Source of the DNA: Acidisoma sp. PAMC 29798
GTDB taxonomy: Bacteria > Pseudomonadota > Alphaproteobacteria > Acetobacterales > Acetobacteraceae
NCBI RefSeq assembly: GCF_030252425.1
Contig: NZ_CP126994.1
Location: 3,901,001 to 3,965,000 of the forward strand
DNA length: 64,000 nucleotides
Direction of reading: 5' to 3'
Positions 35,135-43,960 of this stretch are shown here, piece after piece. The position numbers and the translations under genes are program-made. The notes under the pieces were generated by a model. That model searched no databases, had not been told where the DNA came from, and saw nothing but the letters and a program-made list of their open reading frames with translations. The first letter of the stretch is position 1; every line of letters begins with the position of its first letter.

Positions 35135-36519
35135 GCGCGGGTTTCCTGATGCGGCAGGCTGGACAGGGCATCGTCGATGGCATGGGCAAGGCGATCCACC
35201 ACGATGTCGATCTCGTCGGGCGTGACGATGTATGGCGGCGCCAGCAGGATGTGGTCGCCGCGCACACCGTCCACAGTGCCGCCCGAGGGATAGCAGGCAA
35301 GGCCGCGGCCAAAGGCTGCGGCCTTGATGCGGGCATGCAGCTTGAGCGCCGGGTCGAACGGCGTTTTGCCAGCACGGTCGGCCACCAGTTCGATCCCGCG
35401 GAACAGGCCGCGGCCGCGAATGTCGCCGACGTGGCGGTGGTTGCCCAGCCGGTCGGTGAGACGTTGTTCTAGCAGGGTGCCGCGTTCCTGAACCTGATGC
35501 AGAAGCCCGTCTTCCTGGATGACCTGCTGCACCGCGAGGGCGGCAGCGCAGGCGACCGGGTGGGCCAGGTAGGTGTGGCCGTGCTGGAAGGCGCCGGAGC
35601 CCTGCCGGATTGGCTCCACCACCCGGTCCGACACCAGAACGGCGCCAATCGGCTGATACCCGCCGCCCAGTCCCTTTGCGATCGTCTGAATATCGGGCGC
35701 GATGCCCTCCTGTTGCCAAGCGTGCAGCGTGCCGGTGCGGCCCATGCCGCACATCACCTCGTCCAGGATTAGCAACGCTCCGTGACGGTCGCACACGGCG
35801 CGCACCGCCTGGAAATACCCGGCGGGCGCCGTGACGCAGCCTGCGGTAGCCCCCACTACAGGCTCCGCCACGAAAGCGGCCACGGTGTCTGGACCAAGGC
35901 GCTGGAACTCGGCCTCCAGTTCAGCGGCCAGTCGCGCGGTGAAATCGGCTTCTGTCTCATGGCCCTGCTGTTCCCGGTAGGCAAAGGCGGGCGAGACATG
36001 GCTGAAGGCGTGCGACAGCAGGGGGGCATAGGGGGCCCGCCGCCAGGCGTTGCCGCCAGCGGCCAGGGCGCCCAGCGTGTTGCCGTGGTAGCTCTGCCGC
36101 CGGGCGATGACGTGGCCGCGGCCGGGTTGGCCGATCTCCACGAAATACTGGCGCGCTAGCTTCAACGCGGCCTCAATGGCCTCCGAACCGCCGGACACGA
36201 AGTAGGCGAAGGACAGGCCGCCGGGCTCGTGCCCAACCAACGCCTGGGCCAAGGCCTCCGCGGGTTCCGAGGAGAAGAAGCTTGTATGGGCATAGGCCAA
36301 GGTGGCGGCCTGGCGCTGGATCGCTTCCACCACGCGCGGATGGCCGTGCCCAAGGCAGCTGACGGCAGCACCGCCAGAGGCGTCCAGCACGCGCCGCCCC
36401 TCCGTCCCGTGCAGCCAGACACCCTGACCGCCAGTTGCCACCGGCGGCGGGGCGCCTCGAAGGCTACGATGCAGGACGCGGCTGCGATCGGCCGGCTGGA
36501 TTTGGAGATCGGTGATCAT
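35131..36519 (-). CDS. class III (PLP) aminotransferase, second locus
   Basis: A 462-residue fold-type I omega-aminotransferase. Motifs: AYFVSGGSEAIEAALKLARQ, RQSYHGNTLGALAAGG, ILDEVMCGMGRTG (Asp253) and AKGLGGGYQPIGA (Lys282, the PLP Schiff base). The ATG at 36519 overlaps the stop of the RpiR gene by four bases, so the two are coupled; a longer extension upstream lies within the rpiR gene and is not coding. A truncated amino-acid binding-protein gene follows in the same overlapping way, so the original operon was regulator, aminotransferase and uptake system. The substrate is an amino acid or amine that cannot be named. Confidence 0.9.
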   Translation of the reverse strand: MITDLQIQPADRSRVLHRSLRGAPPPVATGGQGVWLHGTEGRRVLDASGGAAVSCLGHGHPRVVEAIQRQAATLAYAHTSFFSSEPAEALAQALVGHEPGGLSFAYFVSGGSEAIEAALKLARQYFVEIGQPGRGHVIARRQSYHGNTLGALAAGGNAWRRAPYAPLLSHAFSHVSPAFAYREQQGHETEADFTARLAAELEAEFQRLGPDTVAAFVAEPVVGATAGCVTAPAGYFQAVRAVCDRHGALLILDEVMCGMGRTGTLHAWQQEGIAPDIQTIAKGLGGGYQPIGAVLVSDRVVEPIRQGSGAFQHGHTYLAHPVACAAALAVQQVIQEDGLLHQVQERGTLLEQRLTDRLGNHRHVGDIRGRGLFRGIELVADRAGKTPFDPALKLHARIKAAAFGRGLACYPSGGTVDGVRGDHILLAPPYIVTPDEIDIVVDRLAHAIDDALSSLPHQETRA

Positions 36520-37409
36520 GGCTCGATGGACTCCGGACCCGGGACGTATTGAGAGTGGGCGGCCAGGCGCGCCTCGGTTTGTCGCAGCCGGAGCAGAGCC
36601 CCCTTGCCGCCAAGCACGAAGCTGCCGGCAGCAAGGGCTTGCGCCTGGGCAACCGCCCCGGTCAGGCTGGGAAAGAAGCCGGGACTGGATGCAGCCTCGA
36701 ATAAGAGCAGGTGGTCGGCACCCTCGGCCATCGGCGCCTGAGGCGTGTCTGCGATCGCGATGATTCTGCAACCGGCGGTGCGAGCCGCACGCACCGTCAT
36801 CACGCTGGCTCGCGAATATGGCGCAAAGCCGACGACTACGACAGCGTGCCCGGCACGAAAGGCCCCGAAGTCCAGGTCCTCCGGACCCGCGCTGCCAACC
36901 AGGTGCACCACGTCAGGTCGGAAGAGCCGAAGCTGGTAGTGCAGCAACTCCGCTACGGCACGGCAGGAGCGGAAGCCCGCTATCCAGGCGCGGGGTGCTG
37001 CGTGCAGCGCGGCGGCGGCGGCCGCGATCGGTGCCGTCGCCACCCGAGACAGCCCGGCGGTGTCACTGCCGATCAGCGCGGTCGCGATCGCCGCGGAATC
37101 CTGCGCGGGTTCGCCGGTGGCAGCCCGCAGCCGGCCAGAGAAGGGAGCGTCTGTTCCCGGCCTTCGTGCCTCGATCAGAGCATCCCGCAACTCGTCCCAG
37201 CCGCGGTAGCCCAGGGCCTGAGCCAACCGAGTGAAGGAAGCCGGATTGACTCCCGCTGCAGCGGCCAGGCCGCGCATGGAGCGTGTGGCCGCATCGAATT
37301 CATGTCCGCTAAGGAACCGCCCGACCTCCCGCAGGCGCGGCGGCAGGTCCGGCATGGCTTGCCGAAGCAGGTCGAGGGGTGGTTGCAAAGCGACGGCATG
37401 CTTGGACAT
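36516..37409 (-). CDS. MurR/RpiR-family transcriptional regulator
   Basis: A 297-residue regulator with an N-terminal HTH_6 domain (PPRLREVGRFLSGHEFDAATRSMRGLAAAAGVNPASFTRLAQALGYRGWDELR, residues ~23-77) and a C-terminal SIS sugar-phosphate-binding-like domain (AWIAGFRSCRAVAELLHYQLRL, HAVVVVGFAPYSRASVMTVRAARTAGCRIIAIAD). In this sub-type the SIS fold often controls amino-acid or amine catabolism. It is the first gene of its operon and has an inverted repeat just upstream, suggesting autoregulation. Confidence 0.9.
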   Translation of the reverse strand: MSKHAVALQPPLDLLRQAMPDLPPRLREVGRFLSGHEFDAATRSMRGLAAAAGVNPASFTRLAQALGYRGWDELRDALIEARRPGTDAPFSGRLRAATGEPAQDSAAIATALIGSDTAGLSRVATAPIAAAAAALHAAPRAWIAGFRSCRAVAELLHYQLRLFRPDVVHLVGSAGPEDLDFGAFRAGHAVVVVGFAPYSRASVMTVRAARTAGCRIIAIADTPQAPMAEGADHLLLFEAASSPGFFPSLTGAVAQAQALAAGSFVLGGKGALLRLRQTEARLAAHSQYVPGPESIEP

Positions 37410-37417
37410 GCTTCAAA

Positions 37418-37446
37418 TGTTGCAAAGTCTTTTGGTAGATGCAACA
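37418..37446 (-). promoter_or_regulatory. inverted repeat before rpiR-like gene
   Basis: TGTTGCA (37418-37424) and its exact complement TGCAACA (37440-37446) are spaced 22 bp centre to centre, two helical turns. They lie 9 bp upstream of the RpiR start codon. This suits a dimeric repressor operator; binding by the RpiR protein is inferred. Confidence 0.5.
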
Positions 37447-37681
37447 GACGAATCATAGAGAGAAGCAGGATTAGTCATGCGTATCGCGTTGATCCAAGCC
37501 CTCCGGCATTCCCCGCCACCGATCAAGGCCGCCTTTGCGGCACTGTAGCCGGAAGCGAAGTTGATGAACCTGCTGGATGGCAGCCTCTTGGCCGACCTGA
37601 TACGGCGCGCTCATGCCGGCGATGACCGACCCCCTCCAGCCAGGTCGCGCCCACTGGCGCGACGTCTGACAGAACCAGATG

Positions 37682-37834
37682 ATGTTCGCCAAGCTCAAAA
37701 CGCTTCTGCGAAAAGCCGGCGAACGATCCGTCGAGGCCACTTGGCGAAGGGTCGGCACACTTCTCAGCACATTCACACCAGACGAGTGCGCTGCCTACCT
37801 TCGCCGCGCCGGCTATGCCTCAATCAAAACCTGA
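37682..37834 (+). pseudogene. IS630-family transposase, C-terminal 50 residues
   Basis: The frame MFAKLKTLLRKAGERSVEAT, then WRRVGTLLSTFTPDECAAYLRRAGYASIKT and stop, matches the end of IS630 transposases. The preceding catalytic region is absent or too decayed to read. The fragment is not functional. Confidence 0.75.
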
Positions 37835-38001
37835 CAAACTCTAGGGCAACGAGTTGACGCTCTAAAGCGGTGCCATACGTGTCCACCGTGCCACAGTTTT
37901 CCGGCACCTTAGCGCCTCATTCCGGCCATACGCGAAACCCAGCGGGTTTTTCTGCAACCGGACATCGGAAACGCCATTGACGTAGTTCTTGCAGTAGTTG
38001 C

Positions 38002-38907
38002 CTACGCTCCATCAAACTGAACGAGAGGATTGGCCTTAAAATGTTCCCGCATTGCTTTGACAAACGTGGCTACGTTGGCTGATGCAATACGTCGCGCTTG
38101 GTAGGCCACACTGACCGGCAGAGGTGGCGGCGTGAACTGCTGCAGAACAAGGGTGAGACGCCCGGCGCGCACGGCGTCCCAGACCTGGTAGGACAGCGTT
38201 CGCGCGATGCCAACACCAGCCTCTGCAGCTGTGATCGCCGCGTCGGCACCGTTTACAACGAGGCGAGGCGCCACTCGTATTGTTTTTTTATCTGCGCCAA
38301 AGGGCCATTCATTGGTGGCACCGATCCCTTCGAACAGTATGATATCATGAGATGAAAGGGCAGCCGGCGATGCCGGCACGCCGCGATTTTGTAGATAGCC
38401 GGGGCTGGCGATGAGGACCGGGGTGGCGAGGCCCAGCCTGAGCGCGATCATGCTGCTATCGGCAAGCTCGCCGACGAGAACTGCAACGTCGACACCTTCC
38501 TCGAAGAGATGGACGTTGCGATCTAACAAAGTGAGATGGACGGAAAGAGCGGGATGCTTGTGCAAAAGCGAATTCACGATCGGCAATACGTACAAGCGCC
38601 CAAATAGGACCGGTGCCGTGACACGCACGGTACCGCGTGGCTTCGCATCCTCGCCGCGGACCCGCCGCTCGGCCATCTCCAAATCTTCCAGGATTCGTCT
38701 GCAGTCTTCGAGGTAAATTTGGCCGCGTTCAGTCAGCTGCACCGATCGGGTGGTGCGGTTGAGTAGCATTATGCCTAGCTTCTCCTCGATCTGTGAGATG
38801 GACCTGGTAACAACGGAAGGCGAGAGACGCATGCGCCTAGCCGCTTCGGTGAAGCTCCCCTGGGTCGCGACTGAGACAAAAATGCGCATCGCTTCGAGAT
38901 TGTCCAT
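38002..38907 (-). CDS. LysR-family transcriptional regulator
   Basis: A 301-residue LysR regulator of the CrgA/DhcR-like group: MDNLEAMRIFVSVATQGSFTEAARRMRLSPSVVTRSISQIEEKLG (helix-turn-helix), and effector domain from GTVRVTAPVLFGRLYVLPIV. The ATG at 38907 is used because the seven extra upstream codons overlap a palindrome. That palindrome (38913-38929) lies five bases from the start codon, which suggests autoregulation, and an identical copy lies before the carboxymuconolactone-decarboxylase-family gene at 40424. Confidence 0.9.
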   Translation of the reverse strand: MDNLEAMRIFVSVATQGSFTEAARRMRLSPSVVTRSISQIEEKLGIMLLNRTTRSVQLTERGQIYLEDCRRILEDLEMAERRVRGEDAKPRGTVRVTAPVLFGRLYVLPIVNSLLHKHPALSVHLTLLDRNVHLFEEGVDVAVLVGELADSSMIALRLGLATPVLIASPGYLQNRGVPASPAALSSHDIILFEGIGATNEWPFGADKKTIRVAPRLVVNGADAAITAAEAGVGIARTLSYQVWDAVRAGRLTLVLQQFTPPPLPVSVAYQARRIASANVATFVKAMREHFKANPLVQFDGA

Positions 38908-38912
38908 ACATA

Positions 38913-39040
38913 ATTGCTGAAACAGCAATAAAAACTTGTCAAGTTAATGGATTATCGCATTAGCGATTGGGTCCTATACCTCAGGTCACGCCACAACTGC
39001 GGTTCAATCATGGGAGAGACCCATACAAGCATTGCCGTCC
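38913..39040 (+). promoter_or_regulatory. LysR-linked promoter, copy 1, with 17-bp palindrome
   Basis: Contains the perfect palindrome ATTGCTGAAACAGCAAT at 38913-38929, followed by TGGATTATCGCA and, 95 bp on, CGGTTCAATCA with GGGAGAGACCCAT. The whole ~125-bp block is repeated at 40315-40440 with many matches. Copy 1 now drives only a decayed hydrolase/OYE reading frame. Confidence 0.7.
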
Positions 39041-39245
39041 TACCCCTGAAACCACCCGAGCGCGCCCTGCGCAAGCCTACGATCGTGCTTGTGCACGGTG
39101 CTCTCGAAGACGCGTCGAGCCGACACTAAGTGGTTGCCGGCTCCAGCGCGAAGGCTACTCCGTCATCGCGTTCGCCAACCCGCTACGGGGCTGGGCATCC
39201 ACGTTGCCTATTTGCGAAGCGTGCTGGACCGGATCTAGGGCTCCG
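39010..39245 (+). pseudogene. alpha/beta hydrolase N-terminal fragment
   Basis: From the ATG at 39010 the frame gives KPTIVLVHGALEDASS, the oxyanion-hole strand of an alpha/beta hydrolase, then a stop at 39129. Continuing in another frame it gives LQREGYSVIAFANPLRG. The catalytic Ser-Asp-His region is absent, because sequence passes straight into Old Yellow Enzyme code at about 39247. It is a frameshifted and fused relic. Confidence 0.7.
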
Positions 39246-39246
39246 T

Positions 39247-40279
39247 GATACTCGCGGTCGCGCCGATGACGCGCATTTCCGCGACCAAGGATGGACGTGC
39301 GACCGAGACGATGACCCGTTACTACGAGCGTTTCGGGCGAGATGGTTTCGGCACGATTAGTACCGAAGGCATTTATACAGATCAGGCATCAACGCAGGGC
39401 TAAGCATACCAGCCCGGCATGACTGACAAAGCGCAAGACAATGCTTGGAAGCCGGTCGTCAGTGGCATCACGGCGCACTCGCCATCGTCCAGCTTATGCA
39501 TGCCGGCGCCCTCAGCCAGGGCAATCGCTTCTCTGACACCACGGTAGGGCCTTCAACCGTTCAACCGAGGGCGAACAAAATGGTATTTTATCACGGCAAG
39601 GACCGTGACGCCGTGCCGGAAACGATTACGGAAGCGGAGATCCCCGACGCCCTAAAACGGCTTTACTGAATCGGCAGGGTCCGCGATCGACATTGCTGAG
39701 TTTGACGCCGTTGAATCCATGGCTCCAATGGCTATCTTCTCGACCAGTTTTTGCCCGGCTACACCAACGCCAGAACGGATCGATGGGGAGGCGCGACTGG
39801 GAGGCACTTGCAATCGCTCCTCGCAACGTTCAATGCGGTGCGTGCGAGGGTCGGTGTCCGCGTTCCGATCGGCATCCGCATCTCCCAGGGGAAGGTGAAC
39901 GATTACCATCACAAATGGGCCGATGCGGAGCGCGATGCGGAAATCATCTTTGGCAGCCTCGCGGAGGCCGGCGCGGACTTCATCCATGTGACCGGCTATG
40001 AGGCGTGGCAGCCGGCATTTACGCCGGGCGGTCCGTCCTTGATGCGCCTCGCCAAGCGCCACGCCCTCAAGGCCGCGATCTTTGCCAATGGTGGTCTGCA
40101 CAATATCGCGCAGGCGGTGGCGGCACCGGGCGACGGCGCCGACATCGTCACCATCGCCCGCGGAGCGTTGGCGAAATCCGATTTGCCAAGGCGTTTACCG
40201 GATCGACGTATCCTTAACGACTTCGACCCGGCCACCCTCGCCCCATCCCAACATGGAGGAAAGCGAGCTCGCGATGTGA
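39247..40279 (+). pseudogene. decayed Old Yellow Enzyme paralogue
   Basis: A broken copy of the gene at 1279-2382. Pieces in several frames are readable: APMTRISATKDGRATETMTR and EGIYTDQA followed by a stop, then LMHAGALSQGNRFSDTTVGP, then from about 39750 a long intact stretch (TNARTDRWGG, IGIRISQGKVNDYHHKWAD, DIVTIARGALAKSDLPRRL), and finally MEESELAM after another frameshift. The start is missing (fused to the hydrolase relic), and the active-site HGANGYLLDQF segment is disrupted near 39700. Confidence 0.85.
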
Positions 40280-40314
40280 AGGCCACCCGACTACCGCGCA
40301 ATCGAATATTTATA

Positions 40315-40440
40315 ATTGCTGAAACAGCAATAAAGTGTTGCCAACTTAGTGGATTATCGCACCAACAGGTGAGTCCTAGACCTTGGCCACACCGCAAGTG
40401 GCGGTTCAATCAAGGAGAGACCCATGTCGCGCATTACCGT
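40315..40440 (+). promoter_or_regulatory. LysR-linked promoter, copy 2, with identical palindrome
   Basis: ATTGCTGAAACAGCAAT at 40315-40331 is identical to the copy at 38913. TGGATTATCGCA, CGGTTCAATCA and AGGAGAGACCCATG follow in the same order, the last including the ribosome-binding site and start codon of the gene at 40424. A duplicated regulatory block with two downstream genes is the clearest reading. Confidence 0.7.
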
Positions 40441-40969
40441 TCCTACCTATGAGACCGCCCCTTCCGCCTCGCAGCCCATGCTGGATGCTGTGAAGAAACA
40501 GCTTGGCGTGGTTCCGAATAGCTTTCGCTTGGTTGCGCTGAGTCCAGCGGCATTGCAGGGCCTACTTGGCCTGAATGGCGCCCTGACGAAGGCGCTTGAC
40601 CTCAAAACCCGCGAGCGGATTGCGATTGCCATCGCGCAGAGCAACGCCTGTGACTACTGCCTCTCGGCGCACAGCTATATCGGCCTGAACCTCGCCAAGA
40701 TCGATGCCGCCGAAATTGCCCTGAACCGGCGGGGCGCCTCGGCCGACGTCAAGGCTAATGTTGCTGTCGCCTTTGCCGTCAAGATTAATGAGCAACGCGG
40801 CAATGTCAGCGATGCCGATTTGCAGGCGGTCAGGGCTGCCGGGTTCACCGACGCCCAGATCGTCGAAATCATCGCGGTCGTGGCTGAGAATATTTTTACG
40901 AACCTCCTCAACATCGTCGCCGGGACCGAGATCGACTTTCCGGTCGTGCTTGCCGCTGAAGCAGCGTAA
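40424..40969 (+). CDS. carboxymuconolactone decarboxylase-family (AhpD-like) protein
   Basis: A 181-residue all-helical protein of the CMD/AhpD-like peroxidase-related group. The redox motif CDYCLSAH (Cys76-x-x-Cys79, His83) marks the AhpD-type alkylhydroperoxidase branch instead of true decarboxylases. The frame starts with MSRITVPTYETAPSASQPML and has AAGGAGAG seven bases before the ATG. Its promoter repeats that of the LysR locus upstream, so it is probably induced by the LysR protein at 38002-38907, perhaps in an electrophile or peroxide response together with ene-reductases. Confidence 0.9.
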   Translation: MSRITVPTYETAPSASQPMLDAVKKQLGVVPNSFRLVALSPAALQGLLGLNGALTKALDLKTRERIAIAIAQSNACDYCLSAHSYIGLNLAKIDAAEIALNRRGASADVKANVAVAFAVKINEQRGNVSDADLQAVRAAGFTDAQIVEIIAVVAENIFTNLLNIVAGTEIDFPVVLAAEAA

Positions 40970-40979
40970 TCTTGGCAGG

Positions 40980-41005
40980 AGCTGGCGGTGCATGCCCCGC
41001 CAGCT
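40980..41005 (+). terminator. stem-loop after the AhpD-like gene
   Basis: AGCTGGCGG and its exact complement CCGCCAGCT enclose an eight-base loop, starting 10 bp after the stop codon. Position and stem strength suggest a terminator, although no T-run follows. Confidence 0.5.
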
Positions 41006-41395
41006 GGCTTGCCTTGGCGTGGAGCCACACCATGACGGCCTAGCATTTTCTCGGCATAGGTCAACCACATGCCAGAGTTAGGCCTCGGTTGCCCGGACAA
41101 TGGTGCGTCGGCCAAGGTGGCCGATCAGCTTGTCAGCGATATGCCCGTCATGCGCAGCACGCGTCTATCATCGACGCGGCGTAGACCTCGCGGCTTGTCG
41201 GGTACGAGCAGATAGGAGGCAAACGACCCCGCCCGGCAGGGATTCATCACGTCAAGCGCAGTCCCTGCGACCCAAGCTGGCACAAGTCAGATCGCTGCCT
41301 GAATCCTGAAGGCGGCGACCCGCGGCTCCCATGCCGCGAAGCGCGCGGAAGCCCTTTTGCATAACACCTGCAGCGCCAGAGTTTTAGGAGAAGCC
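41006..41395. other. 390 bp with no recognisable gene
   Basis: No supportable coding frame is visible. The right end carries the TTTTAGGAGAAGCC leader of the azoreductase fragment. Confidence 0.45.
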
Positions 41396-41470
41396 ATGCC
41401 TACACTTCTAACCATCAACGCCAGCCCGCGAGGTGAGATGTCGATCTCGCGTAGGTTGGGCGATAACACC
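41396..41470 (+). pseudogene. FMN-dependent azoreductase, N-terminal stub
   Basis: ATG at 41396 with TAGGAGA ahead encodes MPTLLTINASPRGEMSISRR and LGD, the phosphate-binding start of AzoR-type NADH-azoreductases. After about 25 residues similarity stops at the ISL3 element debris. This is a gene cut at its 5' end by insertion. Confidence 0.7.
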
Positions 41471-41494
41471 ATCAGTCATGTTCATCGGGTCCTT

Positions 41495-42553
41495 TCACCA
41501 TCGGGCGCCATCGCAGTGAACTGCAGAGAATTTGGGCGTAGTGCCCGTCTCGGCTAAGTTGACGCGCCTCAGCCGCCGACGCGTAGACCGCTGGGTGAGG
41601 CTCGAGCGACTGCCACCGCGCAACGCAATCGCCAGGTCACCGCGTCGACGGCTGAGGCTGAGTTCCTCGCAAATCGTCGTTGCAGTCTTGCCGGCGTCGT
41701 AGAGTGCACGAACCTTCGTAAACAGGTCTTCCCGCACGCCGTGGAGACCGGCCCTGGTATCTGCCGCTTCGGCCGCGACGGAGGCGCCCCGTCGAAGTGG
41801 TCTGCACAAGCGGCCCAACTGCTGCTCGATCCGTTCGCGCAAGTTCTGCAGCAGGTGGAAGCGGTCGGCAACCTGGACCGCTTGCGGGGCACCATCACGC
41901 GCCCCCTCGGCATAAAGACCATGACGGTCGCGGCTGACGACTTCGACTCCCGGATATGCACGCAGCCAGGCTGCGGTGCTGGTCGAGCTTCGGTCTGACA
42001 GGATGTCCACCACGCGTCGCCGCTCCAGGTCCACCATGATCGTTCCGTAGGTCTGCCCTTTCGTCCAGGACCAGTCGTCGATCCCGACCACTCGGAGCGA
42101 GGCTCGCGGTGATCTGGCGCGGGCGCGACGTTTGAGATGATGCAGAACGGTATCATCGCTTGATTGAAGACCGAGCCTTGATAGGATGCGCTCAGCGGGT
42201 TTGCCACCTGCGGCATACCCCAGCGCCTGCAGGATGTCGACGACCTGGCATGTGCGTCGGACCAGAGGCTCAGCTAGCCCAGCCGGCTGCTCGGCAACTA
42301 TCTTCTGGTCGCAAGTGGCCGCGCGACATCGCAGGCGGGCGACCCGAAGGCGAACGACGACCGGGATGCCATGCATTGGAAGGTCTCGTAGCAGCCGCCA
42401 GTAACTGGTGTGCCGAGCGTTGGAGCGACAACCGCAGGCCGGACACAGGCCGTCGCCAGGCGCAGACACGGAGACGACCCATTCCGCACCCACTCGCTCA
42501 GCGCCCGGCACATGGATTCCGGGACCGAAGGCGAACATAGCTTTCATCTTCAT
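41495..42553 (-). pseudogene. ISL3-family transposase, C-terminally broken
   Basis: The minus-strand frame has the ISL3 zinc-finger start (LCPACGCRSNARHTSYWRLL, RLRVARLRCRAATC), then the DDE core: VVGIDDWSWTKGQTYGTIMVDLERRRVVDIL (first Asp) and VEVVSRDRHGLYAEGARDGAPQAVQVADRFHLLQNL (second Asp). The frame then loses similarity after LSLSRRR, about 310 residues in, where a frameshift and truncation remove the third catalytic residue and the end. I found no clear matching inverted ends. Confidence 0.8.
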
Positions 42554-42620
42554 CTCCTTCCCTATCTCAGAGCATTTTCTCCTAACTCGTCACGAACTGC
42601 ACCGAGAACCAGGCAGGACC

Positions 42621-43337
42621 TAGTTAACAGAAACTGACATCTGGATTGAGCAAAACGAGGGTGCCAAGTTTTGGCTGCGGGTCATGAACGAGCTCAAGAA
42701 CCGTGGCACCGAGGACATCCTGCTCGCCGTGGTGGATGGCCTGAAGGGGTTTCCTGAGGCGATCCGGGCCGTCTTTCCGGAGGTCACGGTTCAGACCTGC
42801 ATCGTTCATCTATTGCGGCACTCCTTGGACTTCGTTTCCTACAAGGACCGCAAAGCCGTCGCCACCGCCCTGAAGGATATCTACCGGGCCATTGACTACG
42901 ACGCGGCTGAGACAGCGCTTGATGCCTTCGAGGCGGGGCCTTGGGGCCAGAAATACCCGGCCATTGTGCAGAGTTGGCGCCGGGCTTGGGTCGAGGTCAT
43001 TCCCTTCTATACTTTTCCTGGAGAGGTGCGTCGGAGCCTCTACACAACCAACGCTATAGAAGCGCTCAACGCCAAGCTAAGGCGCGCGGTTCGGGCCCGG
43101 GGTCATTTTCCAAACGACGAGGCCGCGATCAAGCTGCTCTTTCTAGCGTTGCACCGAACTGAGAAGGCATGGATCATGCCCGCACGTGAGTGGACCATGG
43201 CCAAAGCTCCGTTCGCCATCCTCTTCGGCGAACGCTTTACCACAGCCCAGGCCTTATCAGTGAACCAGGCCCCAGACACGGAATTCCTGACAGTCCCTCC
43301 GCAAGGGACAAGCATCGGCCTTCAACATCACGCGTGA
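42621..43337 (+). pseudogene. IS256-family transposase, C-terminal half
   Basis: An open frame gives WIEQNEGAKFWLRVMNELKNRG, VDGLKGFPEAIRAVFPEVTVQTCIVHLLRHSL, FPGEVRRSLYTTNAIEALNAKLRRAVRARGHFPND, and KAWIMPAREWTMAKAPFAILF. These are the second Asp, the C/DxxH region and the catalytic Glu of IS256 transposases. The first half is missing, and the last ~30 residues before the stop are not family sequence. A start ATG at 42684 would give a 217-residue stub. Confidence 0.82.
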
Positions 43338-43960
43338 CATTCGCGGCGAAGCCCGCATTGTCGAGCGCGCCTTCGGTCTTGGCGCCTCGGCCCTAGCCGA
43401 GGTGGTCCAGCTTGTCCGCGAATAGCTTGATCTCACGGCAGCGTAACGAGCCACCTGACCCGATTGGCCGCTTAACGCGCCCACCGCAAAAAATTGCAGC
43501 AGGGCCTCGAATTTAGAGGGTCCTAAGACAGTCTTAGGACCAAGGTCCAATATCTCTCGTCATACCCACTCGCTAAGATGCGCCCATTCGAGGCTTTAAC
43601 CCGCAATGGACCTGGCCTATTGCATGAACAACCAATCGTTAGTCCACTCACCTGCAACTGGATTGGATGGACAGAGCGACTCACGCTCTTGGCAAACGAT
43701 CTGCGTTGGCGAAGAGGCATTCACTGCGGGAACGGGTTGCGAAGGACGGCGGTCAATGCAATCGGAAAGATTCTCAACGACGGCATCATTCTAGCTTATT
43801 CCGGCGCGGCGGTGGGCCATCAACGTTCATGCTGTCGAGCTTTCAGCCTTACGGTGCCGCAGTATTTGGATAAACTGTATCATGCTGCTCACCCATTCAA
43901 ATGACAGCGCAACTGACGGTCTTGCCTTGCTAAAGTTCAATAACATTGAGAGGAGCGACC
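43338..43960. other. 623 bp without a gene, containing a 23-bp palindrome
   Basis: No gene is supportable. The start contains a short decayed frame reading RGEARIVERAFGLGASALAE. GAGAGGAGCGACC at the end is the ribosome-binding site of the following glycine-rich gene. Confidence 0.45.
43519..43541. repeat. perfect 23-bp palindrome
   Basis: GGTCCTAAGAC (43519-43529) is followed by one A and its exact complement GTCTTAGGACC (43531-43541). No T-run follows, so it is more like an operator or element end than a terminator. Confidence 0.75.

Noticed and set aside
34910-35794. Long minus-strand frame over the second aminotransferase
   Set aside because: Only its last ~75 codons, after the overlapping ATG at 35134, resemble a protein (binding-protein stub); the rest is out-of-frame aminotransferase.
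36519-36771. N-terminal extension of the second aminotransferase by 84 residues
   Set aside because: The extension lies within the rpiR gene in another frame, while the overlapping ATGA at 36519 gives a family-length protein.
41471-42620. Candidate inverted ends of the ISL3 element (TTCTC-TGCAGTTC near 41500-41535 and near 42590)
   Set aside because: The two similar sequences read in the same direction and match imperfectly, so they cannot be terminal inverted repeats.
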